Of a DNA stretch of 64,000 bases, positions 1 to 10,182 are shown piece by piece. The translations under genes and the position numbers were made by a program. The notes beneath the pieces are model-generated. The model was not told where the DNA came from. It searched no databases and saw only the letters and a list, made by a program, of their open reading frames with translations. The stretch is from Serratia nevei. Its GTDB lineage: Bacteria > Pseudomonadota > Gammaproteobacteria > Enterobacterales > Enterobacteriaceae. Numbering within the stretch: the first letter of the stretch is position 1; each line of letters begins with the position of its first letter. The stretch covers positions 744,001 through 808,000 of the forward strand of contig NZ_CP149940.1 in NCBI RefSeq assembly GCF_037948395.1, written 5' to 3'.

Positions 1-531
1 GGCGCCGACATCGTTAAGGTCGGCATCGGCCCGGGTTCAGTCTGTACCACCCGCGTGAAGACCGGCGTGGGCTACCCGCAGCTGTCGGCGGTGATCGAAT
101 GCGCCGATGCGGCCCACGGGCTGGGCGGCCAAATCGTCAGCGACGGCGGCTGCTCGGTGCCGGGCGACGTTGCCAAAGCCTTCGGCGGCGGTGCTGACTT
201 CGTGATGCTGGGCGGCATGCTGGCCGGCCACGACGAGTGCGAAGGCACCGTGGTGGAAGAGAACGGCGAGAAGTTCATGCTGTTCTACGGTATGAGCTCC
301 GAGTCGGCGATGAAACGCCACGTCGGCGGCGTGGCGGAGTATCGTGCGGCCGAAGGCAAAACCGTCAAGCTGCCGCTGCGTGGCGAGGTGGAGTTTACCG
401 TGCGCGATATCCTCGGCGGCCTGCGCTCCGCCTGCACCTACGTCGGTGCCGAGCGCCTGAAAGAGTTGACCAAGCGCACCACCTTTATCCGCGTGGCGGA
501 GCAGGAAAACCGCGTCTTCGGCAGCAAATAA
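1..531 (+). CDS. guaC: GMP reductase, 3' part (5' end outside window)
   Basis: NADPH-dependent deamination of GMP to IMP in purine salvage. The visible 176 residues open in frame at base 1 with the IMPDH/GMPR active-site loop GPGSVCTTR. The Cys encoded at 43-45 matches catalytic Cys186 of the 347-residue E. coli enzyme, so about 171 residues lie upstream of the window. The rest shows the TIM-barrel phosphate site ([13 protein letters not shown], then [10 protein letters not shown]) and the C-terminal flap ([16 protein letters not shown]). It converges on hofC. The internal GTG and ATG codons near 55 are not real starts, because homology runs to base 1. Confidence 0.97.
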   Translation, partial: GADIVKVGIGPGSVCTTRVKTGVGYPQLSAVIECADAAHGLGGQIVSDGGCSVPGDVAKAFGGGADFVMLGGMLAGHDECEGTVVEENGEKFMLFYGMSSESAMKRHVGGVAEYRAAEGKTVKLPLRGEVEFTVRDILGGLRSACTYVGAERLKELTKRTTFIRVAEQENRVFGSK

Positions 532-545
532 GCCGTACCTTGCAT

Positions 546-570
546 CGGGCGCAGCGCACAGCGGCGCCCG
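546..570. terminator. Inverted repeat between guaC and hofC, possible terminator
   Basis: A 7-bp perfect stem (CGGGCGC/GCGCCCG) with an 11-nt loop lies between the convergent guaC and hofC stops. The + strand downstream is pyrimidine-rich rather than a pure T-run, so termination is plausible but weak. Confidence 0.45.
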
Positions 571-581
571 CTATCCTCTCT

Positions 582-1781
582 TTATCCCAGTACGCTGCCC
601 AGTTGAAAGATAGGCAGGTACATGGCGATCACCAAAGCGCCGACAATCCCGCCCACCACCAGCATCAGCAGCGGCTCCAGCGTTTGCGCCAGCGTATCGG
701 CCAGCTCGTGCGTCTGCCGTTCGTACCACTGCGCCAATTTATCCAGCAAGGCGTCCAGCGAACCGGATTCTTCGCCCACCCGCGCCAGCTGCCGGCACAG
801 CGGCGGAAACAGCGGTTGCAGGCCCAGGGCATGATGAAACGCCTCGCCTTCGGCGATCTGCCGCTGCACCTGCTCCAGCGCCTGTCGGTACAGCAGATGA
901 TCCGCCGCCAGTGCCGCCGCGTTCAACCCTTCCACCAGCGTCAGCCCCGCGCGTTGGGTCATGGTCAGAATACGAAAGGTTTGGCTCAGCGCGCCGCCGC
1001 TCACCAGCCGGGCGATCAGCGGCAGGCGCAGCAAGGCGGCCTGTTCACGTCGGCGCCATGGCGGGCGTGGATGCAGCCAGCGGCAATAGCCGAGCAGCAA
1101 TGCGCCGAGCAGCAGCGCCAAATAGGGGCCAACGGCGATCAGCAGCGCGGACACCCCCAATAACCCTTGGGTAAACCAGGGCAGCGGCGCATCGAACGAC
1201 TGATAAACCTTGGCGAATTCCGGCAGCACCATCACCAGCATCAGCACGCTGACCAGCAGCGCCACCGCACAGATGAAGAGGGGATACCGCAGCGCTTTGG
1301 TCACTTTGCGGCGCAGCATCAGCTGGGCTTCCTGTTGTTGTGCCAGCTGCAGGCAGCAGCGATCGAGGTTGCCGGTCAGTTCGCCGATGGCGATCAGTTG
1401 GCGATAGATAAGTGGAAAAACGCCTGGCTGCGCGGCAAGGGTTTCGGAGAGCGGCTGCCCTTCGCGCACCTGTTCTGCCAACTGGCGCAACAGGCAACGC
1501 CAGGCTGCCGAAGGGTGCTCTGCCGCCAGCAGCTGCAACGTATTGACCAGCGGCAACCCGGCCTGCAACAGGGTGGCGAGTTGGCGGGTGAAGTGGATTA
1601 AGGGTTCTCCGCGCCACTGGCCGGGCGTGATGCGTTTGCCGTGCCCAATCCGCCAAGGTTGCAGGCCTTGTTCGATCAGCAACCGACTCACCTGCCGCTT
1701 TTCATCGCTCATCAGTTCGCCGCGGCGCAAGGCGCCCTGGGCGTCGAAAGCCTGCCAAAGGAACAGCCGGCGCGCTTTCAT
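582..1781 (-). CDS. hofC: Type IV pilus assembly inner-membrane platform protein (GspF/PilC family)
   Basis: Inner-membrane platform protein of the PpdD (type IV pilus-like) assembly machine. At 399 residues it has the usual duplicated T2SSF architecture: a helical cytoplasmic domain (about 60-165), two hydrophobic segments (about 168-188 and 205-230), a second T2SSF domain (about 270-365) and a C-terminal membrane helix (about 370-392). Each repeat carries a G-E-x-[ST]-G-x-L-D motif (GELTGNLD, GEESGSLD), typical of GspF proteins. Its start overlaps the hofB stop by 4 nt (ATGA type), so the two are translationally coupled in the order ppdD-hofB-hofC, as in E. coli. No prepilin peptidase or secretin is nearby. 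Confidence 0.93.
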   Translation of the reverse strand: MKARRLFLWQAFDAQGALRRGELMSDEKRQVSRLLIEQGLQPWRIGHGKRITPGQWRGEPLIHFTRQLATLLQAGLPLVNTLQLLAAEHPSAAWRCLLRQLAEQVREGQPLSETLAAQPGVFPLIYRQLIAIGELTGNLDRCCLQLAQQQEAQLMLRRKVTKALRYPLFICAVALLVSVLMLVMVLPEFAKVYQSFDAPLPWFTQGLLGVSALLIAVGPYLALLLGALLLGYCRWLHPRPPWRRREQAALLRLPLIARLVSGGALSQTFRILTMTQRAGLTLVEGLNAAALAADHLLYRQALEQVQRQIAEGEAFHHALGLQPLFPPLCRQLARVGEESGSLDALLDKLAQWYERQTHELADTLAQTLEPLLMLVVGGIVGALVIAMYLPIFQLGSVLG

Positions 1782-3220
1782 GGCGCGGTTACGCCGAGCT
1801 GGACGACGTCGATCACGCGGTACAGTTCTTCCAGCGAGGTCGTGCCTTCGCTGGCCAGCGCCAGCCCGGCCTGCAGCAACGAAAGCTGCCCCTGCTCGCG
1901 GGCGACATCCGCCAGCAGGCTAGGCGCGGCGTTCGCCAGCAACGCCGCCTGTATTTCCGGCGTAATGGCCAACAGCTCATACACGCCGATGCGCCCATAG
2001 TAGCCGCCGAAGCAATGCTCGCAGCCGTCGGCGCGCCAGGCGGTCAGCGGCTCCGGCCAGACCGAGGTAGGAAAATGCGTCGGCTGGCTGTGCGGGTAGC
2101 GGCAGTGGCGACACAGCCTGCGCACCAGCCGCTGTGCGATGACCAGCTTCAGGCAGCCGGCGAGCAGGTAGCCGGGGATACCCATGTGCATTAGCCGCGT
2201 CAGGGTTTCGCCGGTGGAGTTGGTATGCAGTGTCGACAGCACCAGGTGGCCGGTTTGCGCGGCCTTGACTGCGATCTCGGCGGTTTCCGCATCGCGGATC
2301 TCGCCGATCATGATGACATCCGGATCCTGGCGCAGCAGGGCGCGCAGCACCCGGGCGAAACTCAGCTCGGTTTTGGCGTTGATCTGGGTTTGATTGACGC
2401 CGAACAGCGGTATCTCGATCGGATCCTCGACGCTGCACAGGTTGCTTTGCGCATCGTTCAACTGACGCAGACCGCTGTACAGCGTGACCGTCTTGCCGCT
2501 GCCGGTTGGGCCGGTCACCAGGATCAAACCTTGCGGGCAGGCCAGCGCCGTCGCGTAGCGCGCCAGATCCGCCCGGCCCATGCCCAGTTGATCCAGCGGC
2601 AGCTCCTGCTGCTCACCTTGTTGAACGCGCAGCACCACCTTTTCGCCGTGCAGCGTCGGCAGGGTGGCGATACGCATGGCATAGCGCGCGCTGTCCAGCG
2701 TCAGGCTGAGTTGCCCGTCCTGAGGCTGACGGCGCTCGGCGATATCCAACTGGCCGAGGATCTTCAGCCGGGCGATGAGGCGCGCGGCCAGCTGCGGCGG
2801 CGGTGAGGCGAGGGTTTGCAGCACGCCGTCGATGCGCAGGCGAATGCGAAAATGCTGCCGAAAGGGCTCGAAGTGGATATCCGAGGCGCGGCGCTGGATG
2901 GCCAGACGCAGCGTCTGGTTGATGAACTGCACCACCGGTGCATCGCCGTCGTCGGGGTAGGCGATGTCGGCGGTGTCTTCTTCGGCTGCCAGCGGCGCCG
3001 GCAGCGATTCGTGGCGTTGGTTCAGCGCCTGCTCCAGCCTGGCCGCCGGCCAGTGTTCCAGATGGATGCGCTTGCCGGTGGCGAAACGCAGCGCCGCCAG
3101 CAGCCCCTGCGGCGCTTCTTCGTTGAGCGCGATCGTGAGAGTGGTCGGGTCTTCGTTCAGCGCCAGCGCCTGATAGCGCCGGCACAGGGCGTGAACCTCT
3201 TCGCTGATTTGCGCGTTCAT
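1778..3220 (-). CDS. hofB: Type IV pilus assembly ATPase (GspE/PilB family)
   Basis: Hexameric ATPase predicted to power PpdD pilus assembly at the cytoplasmic face. The 480-residue protein has an N-terminal regulatory domain, Walker A GPTGSGKT (237-244), the Asp and His boxes, Walker B with RQDPDVIMIGEIRD (297-310), and a zinc-finger-like tetracysteine (C370, C373, C400, C403). All are hallmarks of GspE/PilB ATPases. I chose the ATG at 3220 (MNAQISEE) over the 15-residue upstream extension because the extension would run into ppdD and has no homology-like features. It lies 5 nt downstream of ppdD and overlaps hofC. Confidence 0.93.
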   Translation of the reverse strand: MNAQISEEVHALCRRYQALALNEDPTTLTIALNEEAPQGLLAALRFATGKRIHLEHWPAARLEQALNQRHESLPAPLAAEEDTADIAYPDDGDAPVVQFINQTLRLAIQRRASDIHFEPFRQHFRIRLRIDGVLQTLASPPPQLAARLIARLKILGQLDIAERRQPQDGQLSLTLDSARYAMRIATLPTLHGEKVVLRVQQGEQQELPLDQLGMGRADLARYATALACPQGLILVTGPTGSGKTVTLYSGLRQLNDAQSNLCSVEDPIEIPLFGVNQTQINAKTELSFARVLRALLRQDPDVIMIGEIRDAETAEIAVKAAQTGHLVLSTLHTNSTGETLTRLMHMGIPGYLLAGCLKLVIAQRLVRRLCRHCRYPHSQPTHFPTSVWPEPLTAWRADGCEHCFGGYYGRIGVYELLAITPEIQAALLANAAPSLLADVAREQGQLSLLQAGLALASEGTTSLEELYRVIDVVQLGVTAP

Positions 3221-3225
3221 TGCCG

Positions 3226-3663
3226 TTACTCCGCCGCGTTGTCGAAGCGGAAGACTTCCTGGCACACCTCAACCAGCGTTGCGTTTTCGCTGCTGCACAG
3301 CCGGCTCCAGCGGGTCAGCCCATCGGCGTTCGCTTTGGGGGTTAATGCCACCGCCAGCCCCTGCAGCGTTTGGGTGCCGGTCAGCGTGATCACGCCTTTG
3401 GCGACTTTCACCCCACTGACGTAACGCGACGTGCCGCTGGTGGGAATGCCTTTGCTGCCGGCCTCACAACCGGTGGGGGCGCCTTCGTCCAGCACGCACA
3501 GCTCGACCGCCAGTTTATACGGCGCCATGGTTTGCAGCATGTCGGTCATTGCCGCTTTCTGGATGTAGCGTTGGTAGGCAGGGATGCCGATGGCGCTGAG
3601 GATGGCGATGATGGCAATCACCACCATCAGTTCTATCAGGGTAAAGCCGCGTTGCGTTTCCAT
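3226..3663 (-). CDS. ppdD: Major type IV prepilin-like protein PpdD
   Basis: Pilin subunit. The 145-residue precursor starts with METQRG, followed by the prepilin peptidase site G6/F7 and the N-methylated hydrophobic helix FTLIELMVVIAIIAILSAIG. It keeps the conserved Glu at mature position 5. Two cysteine pairs occur in the globular part (LCVLDEGAPTGC and LCSSENATLVEVC). A start further upstream at 3696 would add 11 residues and is rejected because the short basic leader is characteristic. First gene of ppdD-hofB-hofC. A processing peptidase must be encoded elsewhere. Confidence 0.95.
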   Translation of the reverse strand: METQRGFTLIELMVVIAIIAILSAIGIPAYQRYIQKAAMTDMLQTMAPYKLAVELCVLDEGAPTGCEAGSKGIPTSGTSRYVSGVKVAKGVITLTGTQTLQGLAVALTPKANADGLTRWSRLCSSENATLVEVCQEVFRFDNAAE

Positions 3664-3823
3664 ACGTTGTTTTCTCCATTGGGGTGTGGAAGACAACGGT
3701 AGCGGCTTGCTCGGGGGCTCGGCGAGGGGCTTTTGCGCGTTTCTCGGCGCGCTTCCATCAGTAATGATGTCGTTTGCAGCGGTGAAAAAAACGGTGAGAG
3801 GAGGTTCGCAATTTTACGGTAAC

Positions 3824-3845
3824 GCCCCCGACAGCGGCCGGGGGC
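3824..3845 (-). terminator. GC-rich hairpin downstream of nadC
   Basis: A 7-bp perfect stem (GCCCCCG/CGGGGGC) with an 8-nt loop lies just past the nadC stop on the minus strand. Only a short, mixed T-run follows, so it is a weak intrinsic terminator or an mRNA-stabilising hairpin. Confidence 0.4.
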
Positions 3846-3853
3846 GAGGGGGA

Positions 3854-4765
<912 letters not shown>

Positions 4766-4828
4766 TTAGATCGTAGGGGAACATGCTACTCTGTTGCAGG
4801 AATAAGTACCACCGCAGAGAGGTGTCTG

Positions 4829-5425
4829 ATGCAGTTGGAAAATGGCTGGATTGTCGGGGTGACGCGAGTGGTCTCGCCGCACTGCGATCGGCGTCCGGAT
4901 GACGAGCCCCCCTCGCTGCTGGTCATCCACAACATCAGCCTGCCGCCCGGCGAATTCGGCGGCCCCTATATCGACCAGCTGTTTACCGGTACGCTCGATC
5001 CCGCGCAGCACCCCTATTTCGCCGAGATCCATCAGCTGCGGGTGTCGGCGCACTGTCTGATCCGCCGCGACGGGGAGATCGTGCAGTATGTGCCCTTCGA
5101 CCAACGCGCCTGGCACGCGGGCGTTTCCCTGTATCAGGGGCGCGATCGGTGCAACGATTTCTCCATCGGCATCGAGCTGGAAGGCACCGATCTGTTGCCT
5201 TACACCGAGGCGCAATACCGCACGCTGCAGGTTGTCACCGCGCTGCTGGCCGAACATTATCCGCCGCTGGTGGCCAATATCGCCGGGCATTGCGATATCG
5301 CCCCCGGCCGCAAGACCGATCCCGGGCCGGCGTTCGATTGGGATCGCTATCTGGCATCTCTGGAACAACGCGACGCGTCCGTCGACGCTATGCTTGAGGC
5401 AAGAAAAAGGGAGAGGAATCGCTAA
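4829..5425 (+). CDS. ampD: 1,6-anhydro-N-acetylmuramyl-L-alanine amidase AmpD
   Basis: Cytoplasmic zinc amidase that removes the stem peptide from 1,6-anhydroMurNAc-peptides during peptidoglycan recycling. This lowers the inducer pool sensed by AmpR and keeps chromosomal AmpC beta-lactamase low. The 198-residue protein has the zinc ligands at exactly the family positions (H34, H154, D164), plus catalytic E116 and K162. No frameshift or missing catalytic residue is seen, so the amidase looks functional. The start at 4829 (MQLENGW) follows an AGAGG ribosome site and fits the family. Its stop overlaps the ampE start by one base. Confidence 0.97.
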   Translation: MQLENGWIVGVTRVVSPHCDRRPDDEPPSLLVIHNISLPPGEFGGPYIDQLFTGTLDPAQHPYFAEIHQLRVSAHCLIRRDGEIVQYVPFDQRAWHAGVSLYQGRDRCNDFSIGIELEGTDLLPYTEAQYRTLQVVTALLAEHYPPLVANIAGHCDIAPGRKTDPGPAFDWDRYLASLEQRDASVDAMLEARKRERNR

Positions 5426-6279
5426 TGACGCTGTTTACGCTGTTGCTGGTTTTGGCCTGGGAGCGCCTGTTTAAGCTGGGAGAACACTGGCAGTTGGATC
5501 ACCGTCTCGAAGTGGTGTTTCAGCGGCTGCATCGGGTTTCGCTGGCGCAGACGCTGGCGATGACTGCCGCCTGGATGGTGATCGTCTGGGGCGTTCTGTG
5601 GCTGTCTCACGGATTGTTCTTCGGCGTGGTGACGCTGCTGCTGTGGATCGTCATCGATCTGCTGTGCGTCGGCGCCGGCATCAAGCGCAAACACTACCGC
5701 GCCTACCTGAAAGCGGCGCGGCAGGGCGATACCCACGCCAGCGATCAGATGGCGGAAGAGCTGGCGTTGATCCACGGTTTGCCGGTGGACTGCAGCGAAG
5801 AGCTGCGCCTGCGCGAGCTGCAAAACGCGCTGCTGTGGATCAATTTCCGCTATTACCTGGCGCCGCTGTTCTGGTTCGTGGTCTTTGGGCCTTACGGGCC
5901 GATCGCGTTGGCGGGGTATGCCTTCCTGCGCGCCTATCAAACCTGGCTGGCGCGTCACAATACGCCGCTGGAGCGTTCGCAGTCGGGTATCGATCATCTG
6001 CTGAACTGGCTGGACTGGATCCCGGTGCGTTTGGCCGGGGTGGCCTACGCGCTGTTCGGCCACGGCGAGCGTGCGCTGCCGGCCTGGTTCGCCTCGCTGG
6101 GGGATCGGCATTCGTCGTCGTATCAGGTGTTGACGCGGCTGGCGCAGTTCTCGCTGGCGCGCGATCCGCATATGGATCCGGTGCAAACGCCGCGGGCGGC
6201 GGTGACGCTGGCTCGCAAGGTGACGATGATCATCGTGGTGGTAGTGGCGCTGTTGACCATTTACGGCACGCTGCTTTAA
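5425..6279 (+). CDS. ampE: Inner-membrane protein AmpE (beta-lactamase regulatory/CobD-like family)
   Basis: A 284-residue integral membrane protein co-transcribed with ampD (TAATG overlap). Four hydrophobic stretches are visible, with a large hydrophilic loop between the second and third: about residues 1-12, 46-80 (two helices), 135-160 and 264-284. The E. coli homologue equals AmpD-operon AmpE, proposed as a sensor or accessory of cell-wall recycling. Its biochemical role remains unclear. It is convergent with hemL through a shared terminator. Confidence 0.92.
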   Translation: MTLFTLLLVLAWERLFKLGEHWQLDHRLEVVFQRLHRVSLAQTLAMTAAWMVIVWGVLWLSHGLFFGVVTLLLWIVIDLLCVGAGIKRKHYRAYLKAARQGDTHASDQMAEELALIHGLPVDCSEELRLRELQNALLWINFRYYLAPLFWFVVFGPYGPIALAGYAFLRAYQTWLARHNTPLERSQSGIDHLLNWLDWIPVRLAGVAYALFGHGERALPAWFASLGDRHSSSYQVLTRLAQFSLARDPHMDPVQTPRAAVTLARKVTMIIVVVVALLTIYGTLL

Positions 6280-6294
6280 GCGGCAGCGAAAAAC

Positions 6295-6324
6295 AAAACG
6301 GGCGCCGAGGCGCCCGTTTTTTTG
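6295..6324. terminator. Bidirectional terminator between ampE and hemL
   Basis: Stem ACGGGCGCC/GGCGCCCGT, flanked by an A-run on the left and seven or more T on the right. The structure can therefore end transcripts from both strands. It sits between the convergent ampE and hemL stops. Confidence 0.88.
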
Positions 6325-6339
6325 GCCATTCGGCCGGGA

Positions 6340-7629
6340 TTACAGCTTGGCGAAGCAGCGACGCGCGGCGTCGATGGTGCGCTGAATGTCTTCCTTGCTG
6401 TGCGCCACGGACATGAAGCCCGCTTCGAAGGCGGACGGCGCCAGATACACCCCTTCCTCCAGCATCAGGTGGAAGAAGCGTTTGAAGCGTTCCACATCGC
6501 ACTGCATCACGTCCTGATAGCAGGTCACTGTCGGCGCGTCGGTGAAGAACAGGCCGAACATGCCGCCGACGTTGTTGACTACCAGCGGGATATTCTCTTC
6601 CTGCGCCGCATGCAGCAGGCCTGCGGCTAGCATTTCAGTCAGCTCGGTCAGCGTCTGGTGCACGCCTACCTGTGATACTTCGGTCAGGCAGGCATAGCCC
6701 GCCGCCATGGCGATCGGGTTGCCGGACAGGGTGCCCGCCTGGTAGACCGGGCCGGTCGGCGCCAGCGCGTCCATCACGTCGCGGCGGCCGCCGAAGGCGC
6801 CCACCGGCATGCCGCCGCCGATGATTTTGCCGAGGCAGGTCAGATCCGGCTCGACGCCGTAATAGGACTGTGCGCCGGCCAGCGCCACGCGGAAACCGGT
6901 CATCACTTCATCGATGATCAAGAGCGCGCCGTACTTGTCGCACAGGGCGCGCAGGCCCGGCAGGAATTCCGGCAGCGGCGGCACGCAGTTCATGTTGCCG
7001 GCAACCGGCTCGACGATGATACAGGCGATCTCGGACGGGTACTGCTCGAAGGCGGCCCGCACCGAATCCAGGTCGTTATAGGTGCAGGTCAGGGTGTGCT
7101 TGGCGAAGTCGGCCGGCACGCCCGGTGAGTTCGGCTGGCCGAGGGTCAGCGCACCGGAACCGGCTTTCACCAGCAGGCAGTCGGCGTGGCCGTGGTAGCA
7201 GCCTTCGAACTTGATGATTTTGTCGCGGTTGGTGTAGCCGCGCGCCAGGCGGATGGCGCTCATGGTGGCTTCGGTGCCCGAGTTCACCATACGCACCATA
7301 TCCATGGTAGGCACCAGTTCGGTGACCAGCTGCGCCATTTTGACTTCCATCTCGGTCGGCGCGCCGAAGCTCAGGCCGCGCTGCGCCGCTTCGATCACCG
7401 CGTCGCGGATCGCCGGGTGGTTGTGCCCCAGCACCATCGGCCCCCAGGAACCGACATAGTCGATATAGGCCTTGCCGTCGGCATCGAACAGGTAAGCCCC
7501 GTCAGCCCGCTCGATAAACAGCGGCACACCGCCTACGCCGGTGAATGCACGCACCGGAGAGTTCACCCCACCGGGGATCAACTGTTGCGCCTGGGCGTAC
7601 AGACTTTCGGACTTGCTGTGTAGGCTCAT
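6340..7629 (-). CDS. hemL: Glutamate-1-semialdehyde 2,1-aminomutase
   Basis: PLP enzyme converting glutamate-1-semialdehyde to 5-aminolevulinate in the C5 heme and siroheme pathway. Of 429 residues, the PLP lysine is K268 in [13 protein letters not shown], equivalent to E. coli K265 (the N-terminus here is three residues longer). The class-III aminotransferase signature [12 protein letters not shown] and the [14 protein letters not shown] cofactor phosphate site are intact. Divergent from clcA. Confidence 0.98.
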   Translation of the reverse strand: MSLHSKSESLYAQAQQLIPGGVNSPVRAFTGVGGVPLFIERADGAYLFDADGKAYIDYVGSWGPMVLGHNHPAIRDAVIEAAQRGLSFGAPTEMEVKMAQLVTELVPTMDMVRMVNSGTEATMSAIRLARGYTNRDKIIKFEGCYHGHADCLLVKAGSGALTLGQPNSPGVPADFAKHTLTCTYNDLDSVRAAFEQYPSEIACIIVEPVAGNMNCVPPLPEFLPGLRALCDKYGALLIIDEVMTGFRVALAGAQSYYGVEPDLTCLGKIIGGGMPVGAFGGRRDVMDALAPTGPVYQAGTLSGNPIAMAAGYACLTEVSQVGVHQTLTELTEMLAAGLLHAAQEENIPLVVNNVGGMFGLFFTDAPTVTCYQDVMQCDVERFKRFFHLMLEEGVYLAPSAFEAGFMSVAHSKEDIQRTIDAARRCFAKL

Positions 7630-7803
7630 AAATCGGCTCCTGGATTCTCTTTTGAATGATTTGACCGCGCTATTCTAGAGGAGAGCGCCGCGTTATGAAA
7701 CGATCACAGTCAGATACCATTAACGGCAGCGCCCGCCACCGGGTTGGGGTAGAATAACCGCCTTGCCTATTTGTATTACAAATTACCTGACGAATTACTC
7801 GCG

Positions 7804-9243
7804 ATGACGGAATCACAATCACAGCCAGTCGGGACGTTGAGCCCGCGTCTTAGCCGCAGCGATGCGGTGCGTCAGTTTATTCGCCGCGATAAGACCCCGG
7901 TGGCGATCCTGGTGATGGCCGCGCTGGTGGGGACGCTGGCCGGTTTGCTCGGCGTGGCCTTCGATAAGGCGGTGGAGTGGGTGCAGCAGCAGCGGCTGGC
8001 TTCGCTGGCGCAGGTCGCCGACTCCTGGATCCTGGTGTGGCCGCTGGCGTTTATCCTGTCCGCCGCGCTGGCGGCGCTGGGCTATTACCTGGTGCGGCGC
8101 TTTGCGCCTGAGGCGGGCGGCTCGGGCATTCCGGAGATCGAAGGCGCGCTGGAGGAGCTGCGGCCGGTGCGCTGGTGGCGCGTGATCCCGGTGAAATTCA
8201 TCGGCGGCATGGGCACGCTGGGGGCGGGCATGGTGCTGGGCCGCGAAGGCCCCACGGTGCAAATGGGCGGCAACGTCGGGCGCATGGTATTGGACGTGCT
8301 GCGCATTCGCGGCGCCGAGGCGCGTCATACGCTGCTGGCGACCGGGGCCGCCGCCGGGTTGTCCGCCGCGTTCAACGCGCCGCTGGCCGGCATCTTGTTC
8401 ATCATCGAAGAGATGCGGCCGCAGTTCCGCTACAACCTGATCTCGATTAAAGCGGTGTTTATCGGCGTGATCATGTCGAGTGTGGTATTCCAGCTGTTTA
8501 ACGGCCAGGGATCGGTGATCGCGGTCGACAAACTTTCTTCGGCGCCCATCAATACCCTGTGGCTCTATCTGGTGCTGGGGGCGATATTCGGTGCGGTGGG
8601 TGTGGGGTTCAACGCGCTGATTTTCCGCACTCAAGACATGTTTGCGCGCCTGCACGGCGGCAGAATGCGCAATATTTTGCTGATGGGCGGGCTGCTCGGC
8701 GGCGTGTGCGGCATTCTGGGGCTGATCCAGCCGGAGGCGGCGGGCGGCGGCTTTGGGTTGATCCCGATCGCCGCGGCGGGCAATTACAGCGTCGGCATGT
8801 TGATGTTTATCTTTATCACCCGCATCTTCACTACGCTGCTGTGCTTCGGTTCCGGCGCGCCGGGCGGCATCTTTGCGCCGATGCTGGCGCTGGGCACGCT
8901 GTTCGGCACCGCCTTTGGGCTGGCGGGGGCGCATCTGTTCCCGCAGTACGGCATCGAGGCGGGCACCTTCGCCATCGCCGGCATGGGGGCGCTGTTCGCC
9001 GCTACGGTGCGCGCCCCGCTGACCGGCATCGTGCTGGTACTGGAAATGACCGACAACTACCAACTCATCTTACCGATGATCATCACCTGCCTCGGCGCCA
9101 CGGTGGTGGCGCAGCTGCTCGGCGGCAAGCCGCTGTATTCGTCGATCCTGGCCCGCACGCTGCAAAGGCAGGAGGCGCAGCTGGCGCGGGAAGCGGCGGA
9201 GAAAACAGGTAAGGAAAATACAACAAATGCGGTGAATACTTGA
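7804..9243 (+). CDS. clcA: H+/Cl- exchange transporter ClcA
   Basis: Inner-membrane CLC antiporter (2 Cl-:1 H+) used in extreme acid resistance. The 479-residue protein matches E. coli numbering exactly: chloride-binding S107 in GSGIP (106-110), gating E148 in GREGP (146-150), and proton-transfer E203 in ILFIIEEM. The third ion-binding motif [16 protein letters not shown] is also present. I chose the ATG at 7804 because the upstream in-frame ATG at 7771 adds 11 residues not seen in the family. It is divergent from hemL, with 174 bp between the starts. Confidence 0.97.
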   Translation: MTESQSQPVGTLSPRLSRSDAVRQFIRRDKTPVAILVMAALVGTLAGLLGVAFDKAVEWVQQQRLASLAQVADSWILVWPLAFILSAALAALGYYLVRRFAPEAGGSGIPEIEGALEELRPVRWWRVIPVKFIGGMGTLGAGMVLGREGPTVQMGGNVGRMVLDVLRIRGAEARHTLLATGAAAGLSAAFNAPLAGILFIIEEMRPQFRYNLISIKAVFIGVIMSSVVFQLFNGQGSVIAVDKLSSAPINTLWLYLVLGAIFGAVGVGFNALIFRTQDMFARLHGGRMRNILLMGGLLGGVCGILGLIQPEAAGGGFGLIPIAAAGNYSVGMLMFIFITRIFTTLLCFGSGAPGGIFAPMLALGTLFGTAFGLAGAHLFPQYGIEAGTFAIAGMGALFAATVRAPLTGIVLVLEMTDNYQLILPMIITCLGATVVAQLLGGKPLYSSILARTLQRQEAQLAREAAEKTGKENTTNAVNT

Positions 9244-9332
9244 ACGCAACACTCAGGTATCGGATAATCGTTAATATTAATCAGGCAGCCATAGTCGCGA
9301 TCTGATGCTGAACAATGTTGGGAGTAAAGAGT

Positions 9333-9677
9333 ATGAGTGATCAAACGGCACTGCCCCTGCAATTTACCGAGGCAGCAGCAAGCAAGGTTAAGTTCCTGAT
9401 TGCTGACGAAGAAAATCCGAACCTGAAGTTGCGGGTTTACATTACCGGCGGCGGCTGCAGCGGATTCCAGTACGGCTTCACTTTTGACGACAAGGTCAAC
9501 GATGGCGACATGACCATCGAGAAGCAGGGCGTGGCGCTGGTGGTCGATCCGATGAGCCTGCAGTATCTGGTCGGCGGCTCGGTGGACTACACCGAAGGGC
9601 TGGAAGGGTCGCGCTTCGTGGTGACCAACCCGAATGCCAAAACCACCTGCGGTTGCGGTTCGTCGTTTAGCATCTGA
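9333..9677 (+). CDS. erpA: Iron-sulfur cluster insertion protein ErpA
   Basis: A-type carrier that delivers Fe-S clusters to apo-proteins, including the isoprenoid enzymes IspG and IspH. It is 114 residues long with the three cluster ligands at the canonical positions: C42 in GGGCSG, and C106 and C108 in TTCGCGSS. The ATG at 9333 follows the ribosome site GGGAG. An upstream in-frame ATG at 9315 is less likely. It stands alone between clcA and a strong terminator. Confidence 0.97.
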   Translation: MSDQTALPLQFTEAAASKVKFLIADEENPNLKLRVYITGGGCSGFQYGFTFDDKVNDGDMTIEKQGVALVVDPMSLQYLVGGSVDYTEGLEGSRFVVTNPNAKTTCGCGSSFSI

Positions 9678-9696
9678 GTTTGCCTGTCAGAATATC

Positions 9697-9730
9697 AACC
9701 CGCTCGCCTTACGGCCGGCGGGTTTTTTTA
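9697..9730 (+). terminator. Intrinsic terminator of erpA
   Basis: Outer stem AACCCGC/GCGGGTT with an inner GCC/GGC, followed by a run of T on the + strand. It begins 20 nt past the erpA stop. Confidence 0.88.
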
Positions 9731-9733
9731 TGC

Positions 9734-9964
9734 CTACCATTCCACGAGGATCACTTCTGCACCGCTCTCCTGTGCCGGTGGGCTGTGGATGATGTTCGGC
9801 TGCGCCGTTGCGTGGCTGCATTCGGCCTGTGGGGCGGCGGCCTCGAGGCGCACGGCGCATTGCGGTTCAATGGTCAGGGTAACGCCGATCTGGCCGCTGA
9901 CGGCATCGGCATACGCGGCGCCACTCAGCAGGGTGCCACAGCAGGCAAGCAGAATTTTTTTCAT
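9734..9964 (-). CDS. Small exported protein, function unknown
   Basis: A 76-residue protein starting MKKILLACCGTLLSGAAYA, a clear Sec signal peptide with predicted cleavage after AYA. The mature part has only about 57 residues. It opens with SGQIGVTLTIEPQCAV and ends EVILVEW, with a second Cys in between (AECSH), so one disulfide is possible. The opening resembles the first strand and Cys of spore-coat-U/pilin-like subunits, but the protein is far too short for a whole domain. In-frame starts 6 or 18 nt upstream (9970 or 9982) would only extend the n-region. It converges on erpA, and I cannot assign a function. Confidence 0.6.
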   Translation of the reverse strand: MKKILLACCGTLLSGAAYADAVSGQIGVTLTIEPQCAVRLEAAAPQAECSHATAQPNIIHSPPAQESGAEVILVEW

Positions 9965-10160
9965 CATTGCGGGAATAGTCATCCGTAAGCCATCTTGTGA
10001 TGACTTATCGGCAAAAAGTTAAAAAGTTTTAACAGCGTGGGAAAGGAATTAACCTGCGGATAACAGAATTTTACATCGTCACTACGCTATTTTTCGGTCG
10101 AAAATAATACCATTAAACCCGTTAATAGTCTAATAAATCACCAGGTGCGGCGTTGCAAAG

Positions 10161-10180
10161 CGTCGCCCCGCAGGGCGACG
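10161..10180 (-). terminator. Hairpin just past yadS
   Basis: Perfect 8-bp stem CGTCGCCC/GGGCGACG with a 4-nt loop, 2 nt beyond the yadS stop on the minus strand. It is followed by CTTTG rather than a long T-run, so it is a candidate terminator of mtnN-btuF-yadS. Confidence 0.5.
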
Positions 10181-10182
10181 GC

